NCBI GenBank assembly: GCA_008711295.1 | Contig: VUYV01000101.1 | Location: forward strand, 939,213 to 1,003,212 | DNA length: 64,000 nucleotides | Origin: Anarhynchus alexandrinus | Lineage: Eukaryota; Chordata; Aves; Charadriiformes; Charadriidae | Reading direction: 5' to 3' | Shown: piece by piece, positions 22,121 through 34,227 of the stretch | Position numbering within the stretch: position 1 is the first letter of the stretch | Layout of the letters: each line of letters opens with the position of its first letter | Made by a program: the position numbers and the translations under genes | Notes under the pieces: generated by a model | Databases searched by the model: none | Seen by the model: only the letters and a program-made list of their open reading frames with translations | Told to the model about the DNA's origin: nothing

Positions 22121-24598
22121 CCTAACTTAGCTAAAACCATCTTGATGAAATATGAGAGAGTAACATAGTTTTCCCCCTGATCTCCAGGCAAGTTGAAATT
22201 TTAGGTGGAGACTTTCTGTGCAGCTTATAATACATCACCAAGGATTTCTCTGCAGCTGAGGTTTGTGAATGTGTGTTTGTATTCACTAAAAGTACTCATT
22301 GCATACAGCAGTGAGGTATTGCTAAGACCTTGTATAAAAGCAGCAGAATATTTTGAAGAAGACACTGACATTCTAGACCTGGCCCGCTCATGAGTGTGTA
22401 ACCCCTTTGATGTTCTCGTATTTCTCACGAAGGCCTGTATCTTGGTTGTGGCCTACTGCTCTGCCGTGCTAACAGAGAAGCCTGTTGTGTGAGAGATGAC
22501 AGCTCTGTTCTTCCAGTTTGTTGCAGACGGAACAGATTTTGTGGAGGAGATAACTGAGCGAGGTGAAAGGGAGTAGCATGGGAGAAAAGGAGTGTGGATA
22601 TAGAGGGGTAAAGTGAAGGGAAAAGAGCAGGGAGGATGAGAGAGTAGATGGCCCATACACAAAAGAGGAGAGAGAGATGGAAAATGCATGCAGTGCGTTT
22701 CTGATCTGTATTTCATAGCATTTGCCAGTGGAGCACTTCAAAGTTGTAGTTTCTGCAAAAAAATAGAGGAGTTCTGAACCTGTAGCTCCAGCTGGGGTGT
22801 GCTTGGGGAGAATGCAAAAGCATGGGCTAGGCTTTAGACCTGGATTTCCCAAGCAGATGCATCCTGAACCTGAGCATATAGGAAGTGAGTGGGGCTGTGC
22901 CATGCCGAATGAGAACCTGAAGAAAAAAGCCTGGTACGGTGTTTGTGTGCTTTCAAGAAATTGGGGTCATCTGCTCTCACAAGCGTAGCTATTTTTATCT
23001 TGCTCAAGAAAATAATATGTTTTCCACCCATATAAACTTTTATAAGAATAATTATTCTTTCCACCATATGACTAATTATAGGAAGCGTATATGTACAGAT
23101 GTTGCAGATATTTGGAAACAGCGCACCTCGGTTCCTTGGGGCAGTTTATAGCTAAGGTACCCTTCCTGCAGTGTAGCAAATTGTAGAATTCTACAAATAA
23201 AACCAGTGCCAGTGAGTGCCTCAGTTCCTTCCTTTTCTGCAAGGCTGAATAGTCCAGACTAACTCTGCTTCAATAGCTTTACCTGGCAGTAGCCTGCCAT
23301 GTCACTGAGGTTTCTGTAACTTCCTTCTAGCTACAGAAGCCTGTGCAAGCAAAATAAACCGTGCTTAGAAAGAATTTGATGCCTGGAATTTCTCCTTGCG
23401 ATGAGTAGGACATGTCTCCAAGGTAGAAATTGGGGCTATCAGTGGAGTAACAGAGGGTGCTAAACTTGCTGAGAATTTGTTCTTCCACTCATTCTCTGTT
23501 GTTAAATCTATTGTTTTGGGGAAAGTGCAGTGCTGGGCTTATTGCTAGGGTTACGCATTGGATCTTTCTGTAATTCTGGTTTGTGTTTGTTTCAAGTCTT
23601 AACCCTTGGCAGTCTGAAGCTTGGATTCTGGCTTTAGAAGAATTTTTCAATAATTGCCCAGTCTTTGAAAGTTATAATAAGACTTCGGAATTAAATTGCT
23701 TTGTATAAGGTCTCTTAAAAATATTTGCCTTCTTAGAGTCTCCTCTGTTCTTTTTCCAGCTCTTTTTCTACATTTTCTCTGTGATGACCAGTGTTAAGGC
23801 AATAGTTTTTTCATAGTTTGCTAAGCCTCTAATTGTTCATAGTGCTCTTTCCAAAAACAACTTGTGGGTTTTTTTTCAGTGTTGCTCAGAATAAAGTAGT
23901 TATTGATAGACCCTCTAAAGATTTATTTTTTTTCTTTTCTCTGTTTTTTTTTCCTTACCCACCTGGATCTCTCTGTGCATCTTGCTGCATTTTGTCTTGC
24001 CGCCAACAGTTCTTTTGATCCTGTAGCTACTTTTTACATTCACTAGGCTGGAAATTACTGCCTCCCACAGCAGGGCAGGTGGAACGAAATGTGTGCCTGC
24101 GCTTCAGCAACTTTAGTGCAAAGTTCAGCGACTTAATTTAAACTGTTGGTTTGACATTTCTAAAGAGTGTTCACTCGATCTGGTTCATTGACTTTGCTTG
24201 AGAAGCTGTAAACTTGAACAGCAGCGTGGTAGTATCTTCAGTCACCAAAACTACTTGCCAAGCTCTATGTGCCGTTTTTCTGTTATATTTTTACCATCAA
24301 GCAGTAAGTATGAGTGCATTGTTAATTCTGATAGCAGTTCTATGAGTATCAGAATTTATTGAACGTTGCAGCATTTTTTTTTAAAAAGGTGCTTGTGTAT
24401 TGTCTTGTGGAACATGCTACATACAATGTAAAATCTGGGATAAGTCTTCCTGCCCAGAAGTCTGTAGGGCATCTCATGCGCTTTGTAAGTATGGACATTA
24501 TCTGCACAAGAGAATTATATTGTGGGTATCTTATCTCTTCCGGTTTTTATGGGTCACTTTTTAAAGTTTGGATTTGTACAGTATCACACAGACAGATA
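22121..24598. other. Non-coding DNA with a purine-rich stretch
   Basis: No gene recognised. From about 22,540 to 22,685 the plus strand is strongly purine-rich (GGGAGAAAAGGAG, GAGGAGAGAGAGATGG). T-rich runs lie at about 23,920-23,955. Confidence 0.6.
22540..22685 (+). repeat. Purine-rich (G+A) tract
   Basis: About 145 nt in which G and A dominate the plus strand, with short interruptions. It is low-complexity DNA of a type able to form triplex structures; no repeat family is recognised. Confidence 0.5.
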
Positions 24599-25111
24599 TA
24601 GAATCATAGAATGGTTTAGGTTGGAAGGCACTTTGAAGATCATCTAGTTCTAAGCCCCCTGCCATAGGCAGGGACACCTCCCACTAAACCAGGTTGCTCA
24701 AAGCCCCATCCAGCCTGGCCTTAAACACCTCCAGGGATGAGGCCTCCACAACTTCTCTGGGCAACCTGTTCCAGTGCCTCACCACCCTCATCGTGAAAAA
24801 TTTCTTCCTAGTATCTAATCTAAATCTACGTTCTTCCAGTTTAAAGCCATTCCCCCTCGTCCTATCGCTACATGCCCTAGTAAAAAGTCCTGCCCCAGCT
24901 TTCCTGTAAGCCCCGGCGCCTTCTCTTCTCCAGGCTGAACAACCCCAACTCTCTCAGCCTGTCCTCATAGGAGAGGTGCTCCAGCGCTCTGATCATCTTT
25001 GTGGCCCTTTTCTGGACCATCTCCAACAGGTCCATGTCTTTGCTGTGTTGGGTGCTCCAGAGCTGGACGCAGTACACCGGGTGGGGTCTCACCAGAGCAG
25101 AGCAACAATTA
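24599..25111 (-). mobile_element. CR1 LINE, 5'-truncated copy with internal deletion
   Basis: Antisense CR1 starting at the terminal repeat GAATCATAGAATGG and running through the conserved 3' UTR into the ORF2 C-terminal part (minus-strand [20 protein letters not shown], then [14 protein letters not shown]). Around 24,913-24,917 about 35 nt present in the copies at 3.8 and 58.9 kb are missing: GTAAGCCCC joins directly to a GCCTTCTCTTC block, breaking the frame. It ends within the [12 protein letters not shown] region, a 5' truncation. Confidence 0.94.
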
Positions 25112-28100
25112 ATATGAGACCAGTAGATAATAGTATCAGTAGAAAAGTCAATTATGTCTAGCCATGTTTAAAAGTTGGTGTCACAGCTGGAAGCTAGGAG
25201 ATAGTGTCGTATGACACTTAACTCCCTGTGGACTCATGAACTTGCTCTGCTGTCCAGTTGCATACTGTTAGAAACATGGATGAACGTGGGCCTTGAGGTT
25301 TTCTACTGATCATAAGTTTTGCTCCCAAAGTGTGGGTGGATTGTCTGTCATCATTTCTGGGATTGGGAGGAATGTTTGGCACTGTTGGTTCTATGCTAAG
25401 TGGAAAGCAATGCTGCTCTATACAAATAAGACAGTTACAGGCACAAAGACAACAATTTAAACCACAAATGACCTACACTGCTGACAAAATAGCTGTCTTA
25501 GAAGAGCAATCCGTATAAACACAGTTTGGTCTCATGGATTCCAACTATGCTAAATCTTTAGTTAGATGATCTACTTTTTTGTGTTCTATTTAATGCACGG
25601 GAGGGGCCTAATCTGGGGATGAACTGTGCAGTAAAGGACATCAGTGAGTGTAACAGCTTTATTTGTTGCAGAAATTGGAAGTTGTACAGCGATCAAAGCA
25701 GGAGATTGAAGGAAGAGGAGGGCAAGGTTGTGTTCTAATTGAGAGCTGCATCCTTCCAGAGGCCTGGAACGCAACCCTACCACTCCCCACAGTTCGAGGC
25801 AAGTCTTTAAAAATTGTCCATTTGCCATTGGTCAATACATTATTCCTCAGGTTTTGGGTGCCTGATTTAAGGTCTAGTTTCAGTTTTATGGAACTGCTAA
25901 GCCCTCCCAACTATTTCTGCATATATTATGTAAAAGACTGTATGCTTCCAAAGTTGAATCATGGATGTCTCGAGTCAGACACCCCAAGGTAGTTTATTTT
26001 TCCTACTGAAGAAGGCTGGTTCTCCCTTGAAGTTTGTGTCCAATCTCTCTCCCATTCCCACAGCTGGTTCCCAACCTCCTTGCGTCAGTTTAGGCTGCCT
26101 CCCTTGGTTTTCCTCCTTATGCTACTTATCCAGTCTTTTTGGTCTGCCCATACCTGTCTGCTCCCCAGCTCTTTATTGCAATGATTCCTCCCAGCCAAGT
26201 AATTTCTGATGCTATTTCTACCTCCAGACCTCCATCCTTTTCTTTTGACACCTTCATTTTTTTTAAGCCAACTTTGCTGATATTGCTCTTTGAATCTATT
26301 ACTACTTCTCCTACCCCTTTGGTTTGGCCACTTTTTTCCCCATGATTTTGAATTTGATATTTCTCTCTGAAGCCTTGTCGTAGAGATACAGGTTCTGTTG
26401 GCCCAGTGCAATGTTCAGCCAAACTGATGTTGAATGATTATTAAAAGGAACTGTCTTCTGAACCTGTTGGGCTGGAGCAATGAGTCTGCCTGTAGGGCAG
26501 TGCATGTACAGTTAGATCACCCGTGGAAATCAAGAGTACTTAGTTTTTTGGCATCTTTGGAGATTTTACTTGTGAGTGAATCTCTGCTGGATCTGTGTTT
26601 ACTGTGACTTTTTCAAGGATTTGGACAGAAAGGGAAGACTGCCAGTTTTTGTTGTTTTTTAAATTTATGCAAAACATGTTTCCTTTAGCCCTTATTCTTG
26701 GCAGTAGCTGAACTGTTTTAGCTGAAACTAATGCTTATTCTTTAAAAAATCAGTCTGAGTCAAACACTCAGCATGAAAAATTTCTGGGCACACACTTTGG
26801 GAAAATGTAAGCAACTGAAAACAGCAGTCTTTTAAGAAGTGATGTTGAGCATCTATAGTACGGGTAGTGATGCTACCATTCCCACCTTCTGATTGCTCCT
26901 CTCTTGCTGAAGGTTTAAAAAGTGCTTTACAAACTGTTCATCTCAGCTGTTGTGCAGTGACACAACAGCATAATGTTTGGCATGCAGTGCGTATAAGAGT
27001 GTTTTAAAACAATGTGGGACTGGTGATGCCATGTAAATGACTTGTCCATTAGAAAATGGGGGAAATCTTGTGTAGTGAGGAACTGCTTTCAATGTAAACA
27101 GAGACTTTCCTAACTTTCCCCTTTTGGTAAGAATGGTGGAAATGTTGAAGTGCATCTTTGCTGTGATGTGTACCAAACCTCTTTCTCTCCCCAGGCAATG
27201 TACCTTTCCCAAACTACTTCGAGGAAGCGTTTGTTGAGCGCTATCTCAGAATGTATGGGTACTGCCATCTAAGTTGTCTGCATTACTTAGTGTTTTTTTT
27301 CATCAAGTAATAGACAGACTCCATCTTACCGAATTTGTAAGACCTGAGAAAACTACGTATGCTTTGATTGAATCTTTTCTACAATATGTTTCTTTTGGCA
27401 AGAACATATTACCCAAGAATAGTTATTTTTTTCTGTTAGTTTGACCCAATCTATATTTTAGTAAAATTACCCTTTCCCAAAAGTATCAGTAAGAACTATA
27501 TTTTTGCTAGAAGTACTAATGTCTATGGTAGCAGTGCCTGAGACACAGGCTTCCAACATGAGCTGCAGGTTTACTGCTTCGCTTGAGGTAGAGATGGATA
27601 TGGAACAAGCCTTGTTAATTCTACATCAGGTTCTCATGTAGCTTTCTATCGTGTTTGTGATTTCTGTGTCATGGTGTCTGAAATGTTCTGTACTTAATAT
27701 ATTAATGGTAGGTTACAGTTCTGTGCTCCCAAGAGGCTTTCCAGCTGGGAGCAAGCATTCAGTTATGACCGGAAGGTTATATACTCTATAAAATAAAGAG
27801 AGCACAGCAAAATACAGTCAGTAGAGAAATCTGTGTGAAAGCTCCTCTAGTGAGTGAATCTGCAGTGAAAGTTTTGGATATGCATGCTCTATTCAATTTT
27901 GAGGACATTTCAGATTAAATATCTAATTAATATAGTGAATAAACATGCCTGCATAAAATATTTAGCAGTTCTGTTGTATAGCATAAGTAGCCCAGTTACA
28001 GTAGAGTGGTAAGTGTCCAGGTGCTGTCAGAAACTGGGAACTTTAGCACCCTGTAGGCTTGGATGTGAACTGAGCAATTGTATTAAAATCTCATGGGTAA

Positions 28101-30529
28101 AACGAGCACGCTGATAAAAATGGACTGGTGGAATGTAAATAAAGCCATTAGAAGTCATCACAGGCTCACTGTTGGCTCTTTGTATGTGTACTGTGCTGCT
28201 TTTCAGTGGGTGCATAATGCCTGTTACTTCCCAGCAGGGTAATATTGCCCTGGGAGGAGAGATGCTGGTGGAGTGGAGGCTTCTGCTCTGCTGTGTAGAA
28301 GCAGCTCAGCAGTTAGACTATCTGCTAAGCACAGGGAGACTTTGAGAGCTGCTCTAAAAACACTGCTCTCCAATCCTAGCAGAAAGCAGGTACATGGGGA
28401 GACAATTAGTGGGGAACAGATTATGAGGATCAGTGTTTTTCTAGTGAGATTTCCCTTCTCAGGAAGAGCAGTGAAAACTTCTAGTGTTTTATTATGTAAA
28501 TGTCATGTCTCACATAGATGTTTCAGGGGATAAATACCTGGCATAGGAATAGAAATTCTTTATTTCTGTGGTTCTCTTATGTTGCCTTCTTGTTCTGTTT
28601 CCTTCCTGTTGCTCTGAAGGGACAAAAGTTTGTTTTCCCCCTGGTTTCCCTTACCTCAGAGCTAACTCAGGCTACTGCAGTTCAGAAGGTAACATGTTAG
28701 TTCTTAGTCTTGGAACAGCAGAGGGCTGTTGGATTACTGTCTTGCTGTAGCAGTCCAGGGTTGCTTTGAACATGTCCTGTCTAGCTTTGGAGTGTTAAAA
28801 TCCCTAGAATGTGTTTGCTTCTGGGATATCTGCTGCTGTGTGAAGAAGGCAGACAAACAACATAGTCCCCTCCACGGACATGTGTATACGAGTGGGATAG
28901 TTCACCTCAGGAGTTATTGGAACCTGTCTTCCCATCCACACCGCATCTGACAGGTAGGGACTGGAGGGAGACACAGTGGTACAGTAGTTCTTCTGCAAGG
29001 GTGCTTCTGAGAGCTTTCAGTCTGAGAGCGGAAATTTATTTTGCTCTAAGTACACCTTTTTTTCCTTCGCGTTTCCTACTTATTTCTCTGGAAATTTGCT
29101 TTTGGGACAGGCAACTGGTGAGCTATATGGGTGAGGTTTATAGGAGGGGGAAGGGAAACAGTTCTTTGAAACTGGTTGTGAGAATTCAGTGACAGGTTCT
29201 TTTAGGAGAAGCCATCGTGGTTGTGTCTCAAGTAAAGTAAGGTCTCGAGTAATTCTCTCTTGAACAAAAAAGGTCATGAGGCATAACTTCTACATGCAAC
29301 AGTTGAAAAAGGGTGTCAGAGAATGTATGTGGCAGTAGTATTATCAACCTTGGGCATTTGGAAATCACAGGAAGCCTTCAAAATCATGAGGGTTGTTGAA
29401 ATAATCCTTGCCACAGACTTCATATTTGTCTCCCGGCTTTGGGAGCTTTTAGGATAGCTCTCAATCTTGATAGTCCCTGTTCAGTAATACTGAGTAAAAT
29501 AGCATGCTGTGTGGTCACCTCATATTCTGCTCTTCCTGAAAACCCTCATGTCATTAAATTTTTTTGTGCCCATGAATGGTGCTGAAGAACTAACATACAT
29601 CCTGCCTCTTTACCAGTTGACTTGTACAGTGTGTTTGCAAGCTCTGTTCTGATACTGATAAGGTGAAAGGTTTTGTCTTTCCTATGTGTAATACATGCTT
29701 CAAGTACTTGAGACTTTCACGAAAAGACTGAGTATTGTGAGACTTGGTTAAAACAATCAGAAGAAACAGTGATTCCTGAGGGAATAATTGTTAGAGGTTC
29801 TATAAAATCTCTTTGTTTCCGAGTTTCTCTGAGGCCCTTCACAGTGGTTATGAGGTTGGCCAAACCACACTTTTATGTGGGCTTATAAATATGTCTGGAT
29901 TTGTGTAATTGTATATAGTTCCTTGTCCTAGGGATTCACGGTGCAAAATTATGCACAGGATGCCAGTTTGATACCGACATCTGTATGTCTATGTGTTGCA
30001 TCTACTTGGAACTTTTGAAAAGTGAAGAATTAGTGAAATGCAAACAAGTCCAGTTTGTGGTATTTCCTCAGCAGAGCGGTATAAGGAGCTACACAGTTTT
30101 TGAACTGGAGGTTTTGAGCCAGGTGTTTCAAGGGAAGCATTCAATTTCAGGCTGTTCCCGTAGCCAGTGCTGTGACCCTCCCTGTTATGAGGAGTGCCCT
30201 CTCAGAAGCATGCTGGGGTTCTGAGAGCACAGTGTACCCTGGTAATTTCCATCTGGGACCTGCTACTGAGATTTATATATTAGAGCTTGCAAGCAGTTGG
30301 TCTGATTTAAACTGTGATGTCTAAGGATTGGAGGAGGCAAGAAGTGGTAAAACTCCACCTCTATTCTTGCTCTTTTTCTGGTTTATTGTTTAGCAGATAG
30401 GTTGGAGAGCCCATGAAGACATATGCTTCTAGGGAGGGTAATGTTATGTGGCTCTGGAGGGAGGAGAGCTTCAGTTCACCTAAAAAGTGTCAAGAACTTG
30501 GGGAATAAAAAAAATAAATGTGTTAGTTC
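25112..30529. other. Non-coding DNA between CR1 copies
   Basis: 5.4 kb without a recognised gene. A pyrimidine-rich block lies at about 26,000-26,345. At 27,195-27,310 a short open stretch follows a CTCTCCCCAG acceptor-like site, but it has no donor or similarity to support it. Confidence 0.6.
26000..26345 (+). repeat. Pyrimidine-rich block
   Basis: The plus strand is rich in C and T (CCAATCTCTCTCCCATTCCC, CTTCTCCTACCCC), which gives long but meaningless minus-strand frames. The origin is unknown; it resembles in style the block at 46.7-47.4 kb, but I could not align the two. Confidence 0.4.
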
Positions 30530-31635
30530 CACAGGAAGCTGAGGAAGTGTGGGTTGGATGAGGTGACAGCAAGGTGGATTGAGAGCTGGCTGTGTGACAG
30601 AACTCAGAGGGTTGTGATCAGCGGCACAGAGTCTAGTTGGAGGCCTGTAACCAGTGGTGTCCCCCAGGGGTCAATACTTGGTCCAATTTTGTTCAATATA
30701 TTCGTTAATGACCTAGATGAGGGGACAGAGTGTATCCTCAGCAATGAGGATACGCTGATGATACCAAACTGGGAGGGATGGCTGACACTCCAGAGGGCCG
30801 TGCTGCCATCCAGCGTGACCTGGACAGGCTGGAGAGCCGGACAGAGAAGAACCTAATGAGGTTCAACAGGAGCAAGTGCAAGGTCCTGCACTTGGGGAGG
30901 AAGAATGCTAAGCACCAGTATAGGTTAGGGGTGGACCTGCTGGGAAGTAGTTCTGAGGAGAAGGATCTGGGGGTCCTGGTACATAGTAAGTCATCCATGA
31001 CCCAGCAATGTGCCCTTGTCACCAAAAAGGCCAGCAGAATCCCGGGCTGCATAGGGAAGAGTGTGGCCAGTAGGTCGAGGGAGGTCATTCGCCCCCTCTA
31101 CTCTGCACTGGTGAGGCCACAACTGGAATACTGTGTCCAGTTTTGGGCTCCCCAGTTCAAGAGGGACAGGGAACCGCTGGAGAGAGTCCAGCGTAGGGCA
31201 ACTAAGATGATTGAGGGATTGGAGCATCTCCCTTATGAGGAAAGGCTGAGAGAGCTGGGACTCTTTAGCCTGGAGAAGAGAAGGCTGAGGGGAGACCTTA
31301 TTACTGCGTACAAGTATCTAAAGGGTGGGTTGAAGGAGGATGGAGCCAGACTCTCTTCAGTGGTTCCCAATGACAGGACGAGGGGCAATAGGCACAAGTT
31401 GGAACATAGGAAGTTCCGTTCAAATATACGGAAAAACTTCTTTACGGTTAGGATGACAGAGCGCTGGCACAGGCTGCCCAGGGCGGTTGTGGAGTCCCCT
31501 TCTCTGGAGATTTTCAAGACCCGCCTGGATGCAGTCCTGAGTAACGTGCTCTAGGCAATCCTGCTTTGGCAGGGGAATTGGACTAGATGATCTCTAGAGG
31601 TCCCTTCCAACTCTGAAAATTCCGTGATTCCGTGA
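30530..31635 (+). mobile_element. CR1 LINE, 1.1 kb sense copy with reverse-transcriptase C-terminal half
   Basis: The only plus-strand CR1 in the window. From about 30,533 one frame encodes the end of the reverse-transcriptase domain ([40 protein letters not shown]). A frameshift between about 30,735 and 30,748 moves the catalytic YADD box (30,751-30,762) into another frame. That second frame then stays open to the ORF2 stop at 31,552-31,554: [79 protein letters not shown]. The 3' end has the conserved GGACTAGATGATCTC motif and the terminal octamer repeat ATTCCGTG twice. It is 5'-truncated, lacking the endonuclease and the start of the RT domain, and cannot be active. Confidence 0.95.
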
Positions 31636-33558
31636 AGTAGAAGGAAATGGGGATTTTTTTTTTTATGGTTCCTTTTCCTTATCGCTGCAGTTATGCTTGC
31701 AGAATAGGATTAGACTAGAATTGAGACCATTTGAAACGGTGAAGCCATGAAGGTGGCAAGAGATATACCTGAACAGACAGGGTACTTGCAAAGCACAAGT
31801 TGAGAGGCATGGGCTGTCTGTGAAAGTTTGACAGGATTAGGAAAAGCCATATTAGTTCTAGGCAAACAGACTTTAAAAGACCTTGGGGAAGACATGGAAA
31901 ATATAATTTATCTGTCATTGTTTTTATTATGTAGTTAGTGGGAAGGAGATAATGAAAGACCCTCTAAAATTATGATCAAAGATCATAAGAGCATAACTTG
32001 GAGAAGTGCCAGAAGCAAGATTTGAAAAAAAGAAAAAAGAAAACCAAGAAAAAAACAAGGAAGGGGAACTATGAACTCTGAGGGAACTTTAGTACTACCG
32101 GATTAACAGATTTAGCAGTCAGAAAGTGAAAGCACCCAAAAGTCTAAAAATTGGGAGATTTGCATTTCTCAGAAAGAAAATGAAAGGAGAAGCAGCCTCC
32201 TACAGAACAAATTTTGAAAATACTGAAGTAATGCTTGAAAGGAGCACCTTCAAGGTGTGAGTTAGAAGGTCCAGTATAGAGGCCATGTAGAATTTTTAAG
32301 TGATAAGAATTTGCTGTACTTTCAGAATCAGCCTGTTAAAGCATAACAGGAAAAAAGAAAACCCGAAAGTGAAACATGAGGTTCCCACATTGACTACTAC
32401 AGATACCTCAGTCAAAGAAAACTATTAATTGCAGTCGATGCATATAGAAATAATATTTCACTTTGCATGGTTATCCTAAAATACTCTGTCTCAGATGCTT
32501 TGATTTTAATGATGATGATTACTAATACAAAAACTTCTTTAATGGTTACCCTGTGGGTAGAAAGAAATATGCAAATGTAGTTTCCAGAGAGGAAGAAAGA
32601 TAACTTAAAAATAAAACCATGGTTGCTCAATTGACTATGTCTTCAACAAGCCATTGACACTAAGGAAATGGCTTGTTATCCTATCATCAGTGCTGTCATG
32701 ACCTCATCTTTCCCTTTTCTATCAGCTTAAAAGTACATACCAATTTCTCTTCTCTCTGCCCAAATGGACAGCTTTTTACTTCTAACCAGACACTTGGTTA
32801 GGATATTTTTTAAGGTGAGACTCTTGTGGCTGTTGTGTGTTGAAGCTGGAACTTTGATGCATTACTAAAACGTTGCCTTGTTGTCCTTTCTGTCAGGTAG
32901 CTCTGAGTACCATGGCATATTGGATATAAAGGGTTTTTTTGTTTCCTACTGAACCAAAATAAGAGGCTAACATCCCACGAGTAAGAAACAACTCTATCCT
33001 CCTCCAGACTAGGCAGCATAAGAGTTGGTTCTAGTCAGAGGAACAGCTTCTGTCTCTGAAGAGCTGCTTCCCTTCTTGCCTAAAGTGTAAGCCTTCCCCG
33101 GCTGTCAGCCCCCTTCCCCATCCAGTCACCTGCCTCCCTGTTTACTTTTGAACAGCTGTTGCACCCCTTTACAAGGTGAGTGGGTGTGTGTTGAGGAAAG
33201 GTTCAGTTAATAGTGCTTAAATGCATTGTGCAGGTGGGTAACTATAGGGAAAAGATTTTTTTTTTTTGTTTGCTCTTTTTAGTGGAGATACTTTGTAATA
33301 GAGTCTTACCTTTGTCTGAGGTTATTGTTTGCAGACAGGAATGAGATGATATAATGATGCAGGGTATACTTGTGCTTTCCTGTTGTGGTATGTGTGGTTG
33401 AAAGTAATCTGGGTGTAGACCTGGTTTTCTTCTAAATGACATGTTGCACAGGGCTGAGAGCTGGTGCTGTGAGTAAGGTAATGGGGAGGTAGCTGAAGGT
33501 TGAAAAAGAGGATAGAGCTACACGTTTCCTTTTTATGGTTGGGTACTTTTTGGGTTTT

Positions 33559-33593
33559 TTTTTGTTTGTTTGTTTTTTGTTTGTTTGTTTGTG
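33559..33593 (+). repeat. (TTTG)n simple repeat
   Basis: T run followed by two blocks of GTTT units. Ordinary microsatellite-like DNA. Confidence 0.85.
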
Positions 33594-34205
33594 TTTAATC
33601 CTGGGCATTCATTTGAATATTCTTAAATAAAATTTAGTGAAGACTTGTGTGAGAAAAGACCTGCACTGGTATGTGTATATATCATGTGCCCATATTTACC
33701 GAAATATCAGCATGGTTGATAACCCTTCTCTTCTTGTGGCAACCCAGCAAAAGCCATTTTCCATGTTTGCTTTCAGACACGTGTCCTGTTCTTGTCCCTC
33801 TGATTTTATGCTAAGAAACTCGTCCATGTGCTGTTCAGACCTGATATTCTGGCTCAGATGCTCAAAAAAGTCCTTTCCCAGAGAACTCCTCTCCTGTCAC
33901 ATTCACAGTTGAAAGTGATATTTTGGTACTGATACATGGGTATGACATTGCATTTATTGGATGCTTAATTCCTCTACAACATTCAGCATTTGGTGCTAGC
34001 AAGGGTGGAAATGAGGTTTAGACCCAAGAAGAGAGGAATTCCTGGCTGTAATGGCCAGTGTGGAAATCCTTGAAATGACACAAATGATGAGCAAAGTTTG
34101 TAAGATTAGTAAGGGAGTGTTCTCTGCTTTGGAGAACAGGAGGAGCACGAAGCTGGTGAAGCTGGAGTGGGATGTCCCCATGAAGATGATTTTTACTGGA
34201 AAATG

Positions 34206-34227
34206 TGGTGGTGGTGGTGGTGGTGGG
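34206..34227 (+). repeat. (GGT)n simple repeat
   Basis: About seven GGT units ending in GGGG. Likely polymorphic in length. Confidence 0.85.

Noticed and set aside
26085..26422. Two minus-strand frames of 98 and 108 codons
   Set aside because: They overlap in different frames in a pyrimidine-rich block that lacks stops on the minus strand by composition.
27195..27310. Open stretch after an acceptor-like CTCTCCCCAG, one frame reading GNVPFPNYFEEAFVERYL
   Set aside because: It looks protein-like, but there is no convincing donor, no start, no similarity I recognise, and a second frame is equally open. Too short to support an exon.
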